From positions 310,001 through 374,000 of the forward strand of contig JADKDV010000003.1 in assembly GCA_016718315.1 (NCBI GenBank): a stretch of 64,000 nt of DNA, given 5' to 3'. The notes under the pieces are model-generated. The model had not been told where the DNA came from. It did no database searches and saw only the letters and a program-made list of their open reading frames with translations. The position numbers and the translations under genes were made by a program. Source of the stretch: Candidatus Obscuribacter sp. GTDB taxonomy: Bacteria > Cyanobacteriota > Vampirovibrionia > Obscuribacterales > Obscuribacteraceae. Below, piece after piece: positions 1-9,150 of the stretch; the stretch's first letter is position 1; each line of letters starts with the position of its first letter.

Positions 1-2
1 TT

Positions 3-204
3 TTGCTTGAAGTATTGATGCGGCATAAGGGGCAGATTCTAAGTTCTGAGACTATCGTGAGTCATGTGTGGGGAATGGAATCTGAAATCACTCCAGAGAC
101 AGTGCGCTCTCGTAAAATCTCTCAGAAAGAAAATTGATAGTGTTTCTTATCCTTCGATAATTACTACTGTGCACGGCATGGGATACACCATTGAGAACCA
201 GTAA
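3..204 (+). pseudogene. OmpR/PhoB-type response regulator, C-terminal DNA-binding part, frameshifted and cut by window edge
   Basis: Only the end of a winged-helix (trans_reg_C) domain is present. From base 3 the frame reads LLEVLMRHKGQILSSETIV then HVWG, and ends at a TGA at 135-137. The expected recognition-helix and wing sequence continues in another frame (KSLRKKIDS, then TTVHGMGYTIENQ) to the stop at 202-204. Joining the two needs two bases restored, or one removed, near 113-118 (CGTAAAATC). The stop lies just before the ATG of the histidine kinase at 207, so this is its partner regulator, probably acting on the efflux genes downstream. Whether the frameshift is real or an assembly error cannot be told from one sequence. 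Confidence 0.8.
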
Positions 205-206
205 AA

Positions 207-1463
207 ATGTTTAGAAGTCACCGGTGGTACATAACTGTGTGGTTCGTTGGATTGTCAGCAGCAATCTACGTGCTTTTGTCTTTGGTGGGTGCCTGCTTCT
301 TTTACAACAGCTTGACGCGTTCTATGGATGAAGAGCTACGAGTCGTTGCATCGCAAATTGGACACGCCATCGATCTCGCTGCTGGTAAGCCTGTATTTCG
401 AGACTGGTTGAGAGTCGTAGAGACAGAACCTGCTCGCTCGGTCATGAGCATGCAGCTGTTCGATACGCAAGGAAATATTCTCGAACACTACGGGCCGGTT
501 GGCATACCAAAGTTGTTTGATTCAAAATCTGAAGTCTCTGCTAATGGACTGACTTTGCGTCTTCGCCAATGCAAGTTAGTGAGAAGCGGTGAGCTTGTAG
601 GGTTTTTGCAGCTTCAACTCCCCGTGGATAAGAGAAATAAGGCCACGCAAGAGTTTTTGCTAACGATGATCGTCATGTCGCCATTTGTTTTGTTGACTTT
701 TGGAGTCTGTAGTTTTGTTGTGGCCGGTATTGCGGCTCGACCAATTGAGGAGTTGGTTGTGGCGTTGAGGCGTTTTGTTGCCGACGCCGGTCATGAGCTA
801 AATACGCCTGCGAGTATAGTGCAGGCAAGATCTCAGTCACTGAGTAGAAAATTGGGAAATCAAGATTTCGGACAGGAAGATTTGGCTATCATTGCCTCTT
901 CAGCAGAACGAATGGGCTGTATCGTGCAGGATTTGATGCTTCTTGCTGAACTGGATGCACATTGTGAAAGAAGGCAGAGTGCATTGGAGTTGCCTGAGCT
1001 TGTTCAGGCGATAATCGGCGAGTATCGCGATCAGTTTTTGCATGCGAACAGAACCCTTATCTACGAGGGGAGTGCATCTGTCGCTGTTATTGCCGACAAA
1101 GAATCGATCGAAAAAATTCTACGAAATCTACTGGACAATGCTCTTAAGTACACGTTAAGTGAGGGGACGGTAAAAGTGACTTGCGAGTTATCTGGATCTG
1201 AAGCTGTTTTGATTGTTGCAGATACTGGAATTGGTATTCCGCAGGATAGTTTGCCTAGAATCTTTGAGCGATTTTATCGAGTAGATGGCTCTAGAGCGAG
1301 AGCATCTGGTGGCAGTGGACTTGGGCTTTCAATCGTAAAGGCGATTGCTGAAAGTCTAGGTGGTCGAGTGCAAGTATCCAGTGAACTTGGAAAGGGCAGT
1401 AAGTTTAGTGTTTTTCTGCCTGCCAGAAAAGCAGGCATTGCACAAAAATTGCACACAAGTTAG
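207..1463 (+). CDS. Sensor histidine kinase
   Basis: Membrane sensor kinase of 418 residues. A transmembrane segment lies at about residues 8-33, followed by a short periplasmic region and a second segment at about 150-172. A very short linker (RPIEELVVALRRF) replaces a full HAMP domain. The phospho-acceptor H-box is AGHELNTP with His196, the N-box NLLDNALKYT lies near residue 307, and the ATP-lid motifs DTGIGIP, ERFYRVDGSR and GGSGLGLSIV follow. It starts two bases after the stop of the response regulator, so the two form a two-component pair. The TolC/RND/adaptor genes begin about 100 bp downstream on the same strand, suggesting control of efflux. The signal sensed is unknown. Confidence 0.93.
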   Translation: MFRSHRWYITVWFVGLSAAIYVLLSLVGACFFYNSLTRSMDEELRVVASQIGHAIDLAAGKPVFRDWLRVVETEPARSVMSMQLFDTQGNILEHYGPVGIPKLFDSKSEVSANGLTLRLRQCKLVRSGELVGFLQLQLPVDKRNKATQEFLLTMIVMSPFVLLTFGVCSFVVAGIAARPIEELVVALRRFVADAGHELNTPASIVQARSQSLSRKLGNQDFGQEDLAIIASSAERMGCIVQDLMLLAELDAHCERRQSALELPELVQAIIGEYRDQFLHANRTLIYEGSASVAVIADKESIEKILRNLLDNALKYTLSEGTVKVTCELSGSEAVLIVADTGIGIPQDSLPRIFERFYRVDGSRARASGGSGLGLSIVKAIAESLGGRVQVSSELGKGSKFSVFLPARKAGIAQKLHTS

Positions 1464-1565
1464 ACACAAAGCTTGTAACTTATCTATGCAGGACTACTGT
1501 CTCATTTAGATTTCTCGCATTTCTAAATTCAGCTTCGGCATACTAAAGCTCTGGTACCTGAAGAA

Positions 1566-3041
1566 TTGTCTACTCTGCGTCCACTCGATTGCGTCAGAAG
1601 ATTAGTCTTTCTAGCGATAATCTCTAGTTTTTGTCTGGCAAAGGCGACAGCGCAACCTGTCGATACTGTTCAGCTGCGTCCTTTTATTCCGCCTGCTGGA
1701 GTTGGTAAGCTCACCCTCGTTGGCGCTGTACAGTTGGCGGAGAAGTACTATCCAAAGGTTTTGCAGGAACGCTCCCTCCTTGAGGCTAGCAGGCGTTCGG
1801 TTACCTTGCAAAAAGTTCGAGAATACAATCCGACTTCGATGCTCTCTTATCAGACCTTAGGAGCATCGCACAATCGCTTGACGCAAACACTTTTTTCAAC
1901 GTCGGTACTTCCAACAACTCCGGGTCCAGGTCCAGAAAATGTGACGATGAAGGGAAATGCTTTTAGCGGAGCTGGATTCATAATTGACTGGGCTCCTATC
2001 GACTTTGGTCTACACAAGGCCATGATTGGCCGGGCAAAGGCTGACTATTCATTGTCAAACGCCACATATGGCGTGACTTTACTAGATGTGTCTGTGCAAG
2101 CTGCTTTGTCCTTTTTGGATGCTCTTGTAATGCATGAGCAGGTGGCTGTGGCTGAGGCAAATGTAGAGCGTTTTGCCGAGTTTAGCAAAGTTGTACACGC
2201 ACAGGTAAATGCAGGACTTCAGCCCGGAGCTGATGCCTCGCTGGCAGACGCGCAACTAGCCAATGCCAAAAATGATTTAATCAGGGCTCGATACAACGAT
2301 GAACTTGCTCGTGCTGCTCTAGCTTACGCAGTCGGACGCGGCGGAGAAATCATTGATGTTGAACCAGGCGGCATTGTTAAAGTGACCGAACCGGCAGCGC
2401 CGCAGCAAACAGCTCCATATTTTGAAAATCATCCTCTGGCATTGCAAGGTAAAGCCGTTATCTCTATTCGGCAAGCTGATAAAAAGGTTCTCGACAAAGA
2501 GTACTATCCAAAGTTTCGCTGGCTTGGTGGAGTCAATCTCCGAGGCACTACTTTCATGACTAATCGTGGGGACGTAGAGGCTCCTGGGGTTAGTGGAATT
2601 TTTCCTGTAATTCCAAACTGGAATGTCGGCATGATGATTGACTTGCCATTCTTTGAAATTATCAGGATAAAGGCTCAAAAGAAAGTCGTGCATGAGCAAA
2701 TTAAAGCAGCCAATTTTGCCTATGATTTGGTGCTCCAGGGTCTCAGGCGAGATGATGTCCAGGCTCGTGCCTCGGTCAGAGCCGCTATTGCTCTTGCGGC
2801 AAACATGCCTATACAAGTGGAGGCGGCCTCACTTGCTGCAAGGCAAGCACAAGCGCGCTATCAAGCTGGCTTGGCAACGGTTGCTCAGGTTGCGGAAGCC
2901 AACCAGATATTGGCGGATTCCCGAGTTAAGGAAGCGGTGGCAAATGTTGGTGTTTGGAGGGCATTGCTCTCCGTTGCGAATGTGCATGGTGACCTTCAAC
3001 CATTCTTGAAAGCGGCTAATAGTGCTACAAGGGGTGAATAA
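1566..3041 (+). CDS. TolC-family outer-membrane efflux channel
   Basis: Outer-membrane factor of 491 residues, a usual length for the family. An N-terminal signal peptide (RRLVFLAIISSFCLAKATAQ) is followed by two OEP-type halves. The long helical regions rich in Ala, Gln and Glu (for example AARQAQARYQAGLATVAQVA near the C-terminus) are typical of the coiled-coil barrel. The start is TTG at 1566, chosen because no ATG lies ahead of the signal peptide; the ribosome site is weak (TGAAGAA). The stop is three bases before the RND pump start, so the genes are co-transcribed. It should form the outer-membrane exit of the tripartite pump encoded by the next two genes. Confidence 0.9.
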   Translation: MSTLRPLDCVRRLVFLAIISSFCLAKATAQPVDTVQLRPFIPPAGVGKLTLVGAVQLAEKYYPKVLQERSLLEASRRSVTLQKVREYNPTSMLSYQTLGASHNRLTQTLFSTSVLPTTPGPGPENVTMKGNAFSGAGFIIDWAPIDFGLHKAMIGRAKADYSLSNATYGVTLLDVSVQAALSFLDALVMHEQVAVAEANVERFAEFSKVVHAQVNAGLQPGADASLADAQLANAKNDLIRARYNDELARAALAYAVGRGGEIIDVEPGGIVKVTEPAAPQQTAPYFENHPLALQGKAVISIRQADKKVLDKEYYPKFRWLGGVNLRGTTFMTNRGDVEAPGVSGIFPVIPNWNVGMMIDLPFFEIIRIKAQKKVVHEQIKAANFAYDLVLQGLRRDDVQARASVRAAIALAANMPIQVEAASLAARQAQARYQAGLATVAQVAEANQILADSRVKEAVANVGVWRALLSVANVHGDLQPFLKAANSATRGE

Positions 3042-3044
3042 CTG

Positions 3045-6000
3045 ATGTGGTTAATTCGGCTAGCTATGGCCAGGCCAGTAACGATGATGGTTGTGGTTGT
3101 CACTCTTTTGTTATCTGCTTTTCTATCAGCAAGAATGATGAAGGTAGACATATTTCCAAACTTGAATCTTCCTGTTGTTTATGTTGTTCAACCTTATGGT
3201 GGTATGGATCCGGCGCAACTGGAAGCCTTTGTTGTCGCTCACTATGAGAACCACTTTTTATACATTTCTGGCGTAGATCACATTGAGTCCAAAGCAATTC
3301 AGAACGTGGCTGTACTGAAGGTGGTATTTAAGCCTGATACGAATATGGCGGAAGCTCTTGCCAACGTTGTTGCACAGGTTGAACGTTCTCGTTCGAAAAT
3401 GCCACCGGGGACAGTGACACCCTTTATTTTGAGATTCGATGCTGGCAACGTTCCTGTCGGTTATGTGGTGTTGTCCAGCAAGACTGAGTCAGTTGCCAAA
3501 ATTGCCGCTCTGGGTGATGAACGAATTAGACCGATTGTTTCTACAATTCCTGGCGCTACGACCACTCACCCGTTTGGTGGTAATGTTCGTACCATTGTTT
3601 TAACTTTGGACCCACAGAAGTTGCGGGCTCTGCATTATAGTCCCGACGAAGTTGTAAACGCTTTGACAAGTGGTAACTTGATCACTCCGTCTGGTTTGGT
3701 TCGAACAGGACAGACTCAAAGGATCGCGAATCTCAATTCAACTGTTTTGGACATCCACGAACTAGAGAACATCCCACTCAAGCTAGGCGCGGGAGCAACT
3801 GTCTTGCTTGGTGATATCGCAACAATTGCAGATGATATGGATATTCCAACAGGTTGGGCCCTTGTAAACGGCAGAAGAACTGTTTTCTTGTCAATCTCAA
3901 AGCTTGCCGATGCGTCTACCGTTGAAGTAGTGCAGCTTGTAAAAGCGGCGCTCCCTCGGATGCGAGCTGTAGTGCCTGAAGATATCGAAGTCTCATTCAA
4001 TTTTGATCAGTCTATTTATGTTACTGAAGCCGTCACTGGATTGCTCTATGAAGGTGCTATCGGTGCCACCCTCACTGGGCTTATGGTTCTTTTGTTTTTG
4101 AGAGACTTTAAAAGTGCATTTATTGTGGTTGTCACAATTCCGATAGCGCTAGCGGCGGCAGTGGTGGGATTGGCTTGCGCTGGGCAAACTATTAACATTA
4201 TGACTTTAGGTGGACTTTCGCTTGCAGTTGGTGTGTTGGTTGACGAAGCGACTGTTGCCATTGAGAATATTCATACGCATCTGGACCGGGGTGCTCCATT
4301 GTATGCTGGGATTTCTGCTGCGTGCGTCGAAGTGATAACGCCTCAAATGCTGGCAGTAATGTCGGTCATTTCGGTATTTCTTCCGTCTTTCTTTATGGAA
4401 GGCACTACCAAGGCACTCTTTGTCCCGCTTTCACTGGCTGTCGGTTTTGCCATGATTGCATCCTATGTGCTTTCGAATACACTGGTACCTGTATTGTGCG
4501 GGTGGATGCTCCACAGTCAAGACAAGACTGTGCATCACGGACAGAATAAGAACAAGGGGTTTCTTTCAAAGTTAAGACGCCGCTATGCCTTGATTCTAAC
4601 TTCCATCTTTCGAATGAAATGGCCGATAGTTTTGGCCTATGTGGTATCTACCACGGCACTATTATTTTTCCTGGTTCCAAGCTTAAAGACAGAAATTTTT
4701 CCTATGGGCAATCCATCTAGTTTTCAGTTGAGAATTGCCGGACCGGCTGGAACTCGCATGGAGATTACAGAGAGATATACTCAAAAGGCGCTAAATGTAA
4801 TTACTAGACAGATTAAAGAGAAGAATCTCGACATCAGTATTTCATATGTTGGCACTCAGCCTCCAAACTTTGCCGTAAGCAATGTCTATATCTGGACTAG
4901 TGGACCTCAGGAAGCGGTACTTCTTGTCTCAATTAGAGAAGGCGCCCATATTAATCTCAATCGACTGAAGGAAGAGCTTCGAAAGGAGCTAGATAAGGCT
5001 CTTCCTGAGGTGAAAATCTCGTTTGAGTCTGGCGATATCGTCAATAAGATCATGAACCTCGGAGCACCCACGCCAATTCAAATTGACATTACAGGTTCTA
5101 ATCTCAAAACTGATGCGCAGTACGCAAAAAGACTGATAGCGGAGATGGAGAAAATTCCAGAAATTCGAGATGCTATGATCGTTCAACCACTAGAATTTCC
5201 CACTATTGATGTATCCGTCGATCGTATTCGAGCCGGACAACTTGGACTAACTGCTTCGGATGTGAGCCGGGCACTAGTTCCGGTCGTTTACTCCAGTCGA
5301 TTTGTTAAACAAATCTGGTGGCGAGATCCACACCACGGACATTCTTATCAAATACAGGTTCAGTATCCGCAGGCCAATGTTAGTTCGATTAAAGATGTGG
5401 AATCTATTCCGCTCAAGTCTGGTGAAGACAGCGGACCTCAGATTGGAGATGTGGCACAAGTCAATTACGGAACAATGGTAGGCGAGTATGACAGATATAA
5501 TCTGCGACGAATTATAAGCATAACTGCAAATATTGATGGCGATGATCTCGGTAAAGCAGCTAGAGAAGTTCAAAGAGCCATAGATAGAGTCGGTATTCCT
5601 CCAAGAGGGATGAATGTGGACATCAGAGGACAGGTACCAGTCCTGCAAAAAACTTTCAGCGGTCTTGCAAACGGTCTTGTTCTGGCAGTTGTGGCAATCT
5701 TGCTCATGCTTGTTGGATATTTCCAACGACTAAAATTAGCACTGGTGGTAGTATCAGTGGTGCCAGCAATTTTAGCGGGTGTGGTTCTTAGTATAAAGAT
5801 TGCAGACGTTACGCTCAACGTTCAGTCTTTTATGGGCGCTATTATGGCTGTGGGGATTGGTATTGCAAATGCAATTCTTATCGTCGCCTTTTCGGAGTCC
5901 AGGCGGATGGGCGGAACGCTCTCGGGAGTGGCCGCTATACGTGGAGCCGTGAGCAGATTGCGCCCGGTGTTGATGACCAGTATTGCTATGATCGCCGGTA

Positions 6001-6209
6001 TGATGCCTATGGCCTTAGGTATGGCTGAAGGCGGTGAGCGAACTGCACCTCTCGGCATAGCTGTAGTGGGAGGTCTTTCGTCTTCTCTGGTTGCTGTACT
6101 TTTTGTTTTGCCGCTTCTATATGGGATTGTTCAACATGGATCTTCGCGGCTAGTGCCGAGCATGCTAGTGGAGAAGACCTCCAGTCGATCAAAAGAGGTA
6201 CCGGAATGA
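3045..6209 (+). CDS. RND-family efflux pump, inner-membrane permease
   Basis: A 1054-residue resistance-nodulation-division transporter of AcrB/MexB (ACR_tran) type and normal length. It has the N-terminal segment MARPVTMMVVVVTLLLSAFL, two large periplasmic loops, and twelve predicted membrane helices in two halves (one set around residues 335-490, the other around 865-1035). The proton-relay helix reads VGVLVDEATVAIENIH, where many members have two adjacent Asp; here it is Asp-Glu. It follows the TolC gene by three bases and overlaps the adaptor gene by four (ATGA). The substrate cannot be predicted; export of drugs or other amphiphilic compounds driven by proton uptake is the family role. 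Confidence 0.94.
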   Translation: MWLIRLAMARPVTMMVVVVTLLLSAFLSARMMKVDIFPNLNLPVVYVVQPYGGMDPAQLEAFVVAHYENHFLYISGVDHIESKAIQNVAVLKVVFKPDTNMAEALANVVAQVERSRSKMPPGTVTPFILRFDAGNVPVGYVVLSSKTESVAKIAALGDERIRPIVSTIPGATTTHPFGGNVRTIVLTLDPQKLRALHYSPDEVVNALTSGNLITPSGLVRTGQTQRIANLNSTVLDIHELENIPLKLGAGATVLLGDIATIADDMDIPTGWALVNGRRTVFLSISKLADASTVEVVQLVKAALPRMRAVVPEDIEVSFNFDQSIYVTEAVTGLLYEGAIGATLTGLMVLLFLRDFKSAFIVVVTIPIALAAAVVGLACAGQTINIMTLGGLSLAVGVLVDEATVAIENIHTHLDRGAPLYAGISAACVEVITPQMLAVMSVISVFLPSFFMEGTTKALFVPLSLAVGFAMIASYVLSNTLVPVLCGWMLHSQDKTVHHGQNKNKGFLSKLRRRYALILTSIFRMKWPIVLAYVVSTTALLFFLVPSLKTEIFPMGNPSSFQLRIAGPAGTRMEITERYTQKALNVITRQIKEKNLDISISYVGTQPPNFAVSNVYIWTSGPQEAVLLVSIREGAHINLNRLKEELRKELDKALPEVKISFESGDIVNKIMNLGAPTPIQIDITGSNLKTDAQYAKRLIAEMEKIPEIRDAMIVQPLEFPTIDVSVDRIRAGQLGLTASDVSRALVPVVYSSRFVKQIWWRDPHHGHSYQIQVQYPQANVSSIKDVESIPLKSGEDSGPQIGDVAQVNYGTMVGEYDRYNLRRIISITANIDGDDLGKAAREVQRAIDRVGIPPRGMNVDIRGQVPVLQKTFSGLANGLVLAVVAILLMLVGYFQRLKLALVVVSVVPAILAGVVLSIKIADVTLNVQSFMGAIMAVGIGIANAILIVAFSESRRMGGTLSGVAAIRGAVSRLRPVLMTSIAMIAGMMPMALGMAEGGERTAPLGIAVVGGLSSSLVAVLFVLPLLYGIVQHGSSRLVPSMLVEKTSSRSKEVPE

Positions 6210-7492
6210 CTTGTGGTTTTCGTTTTGCTAATGTTGTCATTAAACTTTCTGCAATTTCACTTTTATTGACGGGATGTTCGAATGCTCAGCAAGAGCACCG
6301 TGAAGCAATGCAATCTTCTGAGTCCAAGAGCGAAACTATGGAGACTGTGCTTGTCTCGTCAAAGCAGCTTAAAAGGTCTGTGAGAATTCCATCTGAGCTT
6401 GCCCCTTTTAGGGTCGTAGAGATTTATCCCAAGGTGCAGGGTTTTGTAAAAACCATGAGTGTTGATCGCGGTTCGACTGTCAAAACCGGACAAATTCTAG
6501 TTGAGATTATTGCGCCTGAGCTTGAGGCCAACTACAGGGAGGCCCAGGCAAAGTTTGAGGCGGTGCAGTCTTCGCTGCTTGAATCGAAGTCAAAAATTGC
6601 TAGTCTTGAAGCGCAGAAAGAGGAAGCGGAAGCTAAACTTGGAGCGGATGAGGCGAGCTATAAAAGAATATTGTTTGCAAACCAGACCCAGGGGGCTGTT
6701 GCACCGACTGACATTGAGACTGCTGAAAAGACGGTACAGGGAGGGCGCGCAAAAGTACGAGCGGCAGAGCAAACAGTGCTGGCCGCAAGATCTGCATTTG
6801 AGTCCGAAAAAGGACGGATAGCCGCCGCAAAGCAGGCCCTCAATTCAATGCGAGAGATGAAAGAGTACCTTATAGTCAAGGCACCTTTTGATGGTGTGAT
6901 AACCGAGAGGAACGTTCATGAAGGCAGCCTGGTAAGCTCGTCATCTTCTAGACCGCCGATGTTAAAGGTGGAGCAGATATCACCGCTCAGGTTGTTGGTG
7001 CCGGTGCCAGAAAACGCTATAGCTGGTTTGCGACCTGGTGCGTCGATGCAGTTTAGTGTTGCTGCATACATAGGCAAGCAGTTTCACGGAATCGTTTCGC
7101 GAATTAGTCATGAACTGGATAGAAAAACACGCAGTATGCTTGTGGAACTAGATGTGCCCAATAAGAATCTTGAACTGGAACCAGGTATGTTTGCCGAGGT
7201 GATTTGGCATATGGAAAGACCGTATAGTACATTGTTCGTTCCTTCCTTCGCCATTCTCAGTAGGGAAGATAGAACATTTGTCGCTCTTGTGAAGGGCGGG
7301 GTCGCTCAGTTGGTTCAAGTCAGCCGTGGGCAGCCAATGGGCAAACTGGTGGAAGTCGTAGGATCGCTACAGGCTGGTGATGAAGTTGTACTAAATCCTA
7401 CTAGTGATTTAAGTGGTGCAAGGATCAATGTCCATCGCTTGTCAAATACAGAGCTAGAAAAAATGCTAACTGAATCATCAAAGGAAGACTGA
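6206..7492 (+). CDS. RND periplasmic adaptor (membrane fusion protein), lipoprotein
   Basis: Adaptor of 428 residues linking the RND pump to TolC. The N-terminus is a lipoprotein signal with the lipobox LLLTGC (Cys24), so it is probably anchored in the inner membrane by lipid. It has a biotinyl-lipoyl-like half (VKTMSVDRGSTVKTGQIL), a long alpha-hairpin rich in Ala, Glu and Lys (about 105-215), the second lipoyl half (VKAPFDGVITERNVHEGSLV) and beta-barrel and membrane-proximal domains. The ATG overlaps the permease stop. Gene order here is outer channel, pump, adaptor, rather than the common adaptor, pump, channel. Confidence 0.92.
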   Translation: MTCGFRFANVVIKLSAISLLLTGCSNAQQEHREAMQSSESKSETMETVLVSSKQLKRSVRIPSELAPFRVVEIYPKVQGFVKTMSVDRGSTVKTGQILVEIIAPELEANYREAQAKFEAVQSSLLESKSKIASLEAQKEEAEAKLGADEASYKRILFANQTQGAVAPTDIETAEKTVQGGRAKVRAAEQTVLAARSAFESEKGRIAAAKQALNSMREMKEYLIVKAPFDGVITERNVHEGSLVSSSSSRPPMLKVEQISPLRLLVPVPENAIAGLRPGASMQFSVAAYIGKQFHGIVSRISHELDRKTRSMLVELDVPNKNLELEPGMFAEVIWHMERPYSTLFVPSFAILSREDRTFVALVKGGVAQLVQVSRGQPMGKLVEVVGSLQAGDEVVLNPTSDLSGARINVHRLSNTELEKMLTESSKED

Positions 7493-7521
7493 GTTTTTCT
7501 TTTCGCCTTTTCTCTGAGCAA

Positions 7522-9036
7522 TCATTCATGGACGACTTCAGGTGTTTTAAACATTACTCCCACTGCCATTGTTGTTAGTGCGCCAAACATGATGCGCCAG
7601 GGAAAGGCTAATTGTGGCAGGCTTGCTACGGCGATAGCGCCTACAGCCATTGCTATCAAATTGCCTTTGTCTGAGCCGCGCTTTTGAGTTAATAGACCAA
7701 GCAGAAATACACCCAAGAGTGAGCCGTATGTGTAGCCAAATATGCCAAGGACAATGGGGATGATGCGCGAGTCTGGATGGGCGATGACAAAGTACGATGT
7801 GGCACTTGCTACAAGGATCATTAGTCCTGCAAATATATAAGTGAGGGTCTTTGCTTTTGAGACAGAGTTTTGTGTTTTGTCTTTGCAAAAGTCTCTTGTG
7901 GCGCTGGTTGCCAGCGCGTTGAGAGCAGCGCTGAGTGAGCCCATGGCTGTGGCAAAAATACCAGCAACCAGCAAACCGCGCAGTCCAACTGGCATTTTGG
8001 TCAGGATAAAATAGGCAAATACCTCACTGTTTTTGTGAGGCAAAGCGGCATCTGGCAGAGCCTGGTAGTAGAGATGCATCAATATGCCTATTGTCAAAAA
8101 GACAAAACCAATAGGCAAATCCATCAGACCTGAGCATATCAATGATAGCTGACTCTTTTTGTAGTCAGTGGCTGTAAGCATGCGCTGTACCATGTCCTGG
8201 TCTGTGCCATGAGTGGCTAGAGTAGTAAAAGTCGAGCCCAGTAAAGCTGCCCAGATAGTATAGTCAGTGGTCAAAACTGATTTTATGTTGTCTATGAGTG
8301 GCGCACCGCTAGTAGTGCCGCTAACAAATATCGGGATGGTAGTATGACTGTAAAACTCCATCACTGCACCTGCACCGCCTGGTATCAGTGTGACCAGTAC
8401 AGCGATAGCACAGAGTGCGCCGCCAAACATCACAGCCGCCTGGATACAATCGGTCCAGACCACGGCTTTGATACCACCTATAGATGTGTATACGGCAGTT
8501 ACTGCTGTGACCAAGACAATTGAGATCAGGTATACGATCATTTGTTGTGCGGCTGTTGGCTCAACTCCTGTCACCAGGGTAAAGCCCACCGCAAGTAGTA
8601 TTGCCGATACGTAAAGACGAGCACCTGAGGCAAGTAAGCGAGTAAAGAGAAATACGCCTGACGCTGCCAGTCTTGTCAGTCTGCCAAAACGTATTTCCAG
8701 GTATTCGTATATCGAGAAAACTTTTAGGTCAAAGAACGGCTTGATAAAGAGCATGGCAACGATGATGCGCCCTATAACTATGCCTACAACTATTTGCAAA
8801 TAAGTGTAGCTAATTAGCCCAAAGCCTTCTCCCGGAGTGCCTAAAAATGTTGCGGCACTGGTCTCGGCGGCAATGAGCGAGGCTAGCACCGCCAGCCAGG
8901 GTATAGACCGGCCACCTAAGGCAAATTCCTCAAGACTTTCTTCTTTTTTGCCAAACTTGAGTCCGACAAAAATAATCGTAAAAAAGTAGAGAGCTACCAC
9001 AGCGCAATCTATAGCAAAAGCTGTATCCAGTTGCAT
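7522..9036 (-). CDS. Sodium:solute symporter family transporter
   Basis: Integral membrane protein of about 504 residues with around 13 hydrophobic segments. It matches the SSS (SLC5-like) family by motifs such as FALGGRSIPWLAVLASLIAA near the N-terminus, a GTPGEGF stretch, and WTDCIQAAVMF in the middle. The frame can open at 9075, but the ATG at 9036 has an AGGGG ribosome site about seven bases ahead and starts just before the first membrane helix, so I prefer it. The solute is unknown; members carry sugars, proline, pantothenate and others. It converges on the RND operon, with about 30 bp between the stops. Confidence 0.88.
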   Translation of the reverse strand: MQLDTAFAIDCAVVALYFFTIIFVGLKFGKKEESLEEFALGGRSIPWLAVLASLIAAETSAATFLGTPGEGFGLISYTYLQIVVGIVIGRIIVAMLFIKPFFDLKVFSIYEYLEIRFGRLTRLAASGVFLFTRLLASGARLYVSAILLAVGFTLVTGVEPTAAQQMIVYLISIVLVTAVTAVYTSIGGIKAVVWTDCIQAAVMFGGALCAIAVLVTLIPGGAGAVMEFYSHTTIPIFVSGTTSGAPLIDNIKSVLTTDYTIWAALLGSTFTTLATHGTDQDMVQRMLTATDYKKSQLSLICSGLMDLPIGFVFLTIGILMHLYYQALPDAALPHKNSEVFAYFILTKMPVGLRGLLVAGIFATAMGSLSAALNALATSATRDFCKDKTQNSVSKAKTLTYIFAGLMILVASATSYFVIAHPDSRIIPIVLGIFGYTYGSLLGVFLLGLLTQKRGSDKGNLIAMAVGAIAVASLPQLAFPWRIMFGALTTMAVGVMFKTPEVVHE

Positions 9037-9150
9037 GCCATGGCCCCTGATTTGACGACTCAAACTATAGCGCATATTAAAGTGGCCTTTAAGTCAACAC
9101 TAGTCCGGCGGATGGATGAATGTCCGGATTGTCTTGTCTAGACTGTCCCT

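Noticed and set aside
2319..2816. 165-residue frame on the minus strand
   Set aside because: Lies wholly inside the TolC gene; the opposite strand has clear family motifs and this one has none.
5274..5726. 150-residue frame antisense to the RND pump
   Set aside because: No start signal or family features; the RND reading is unambiguous.
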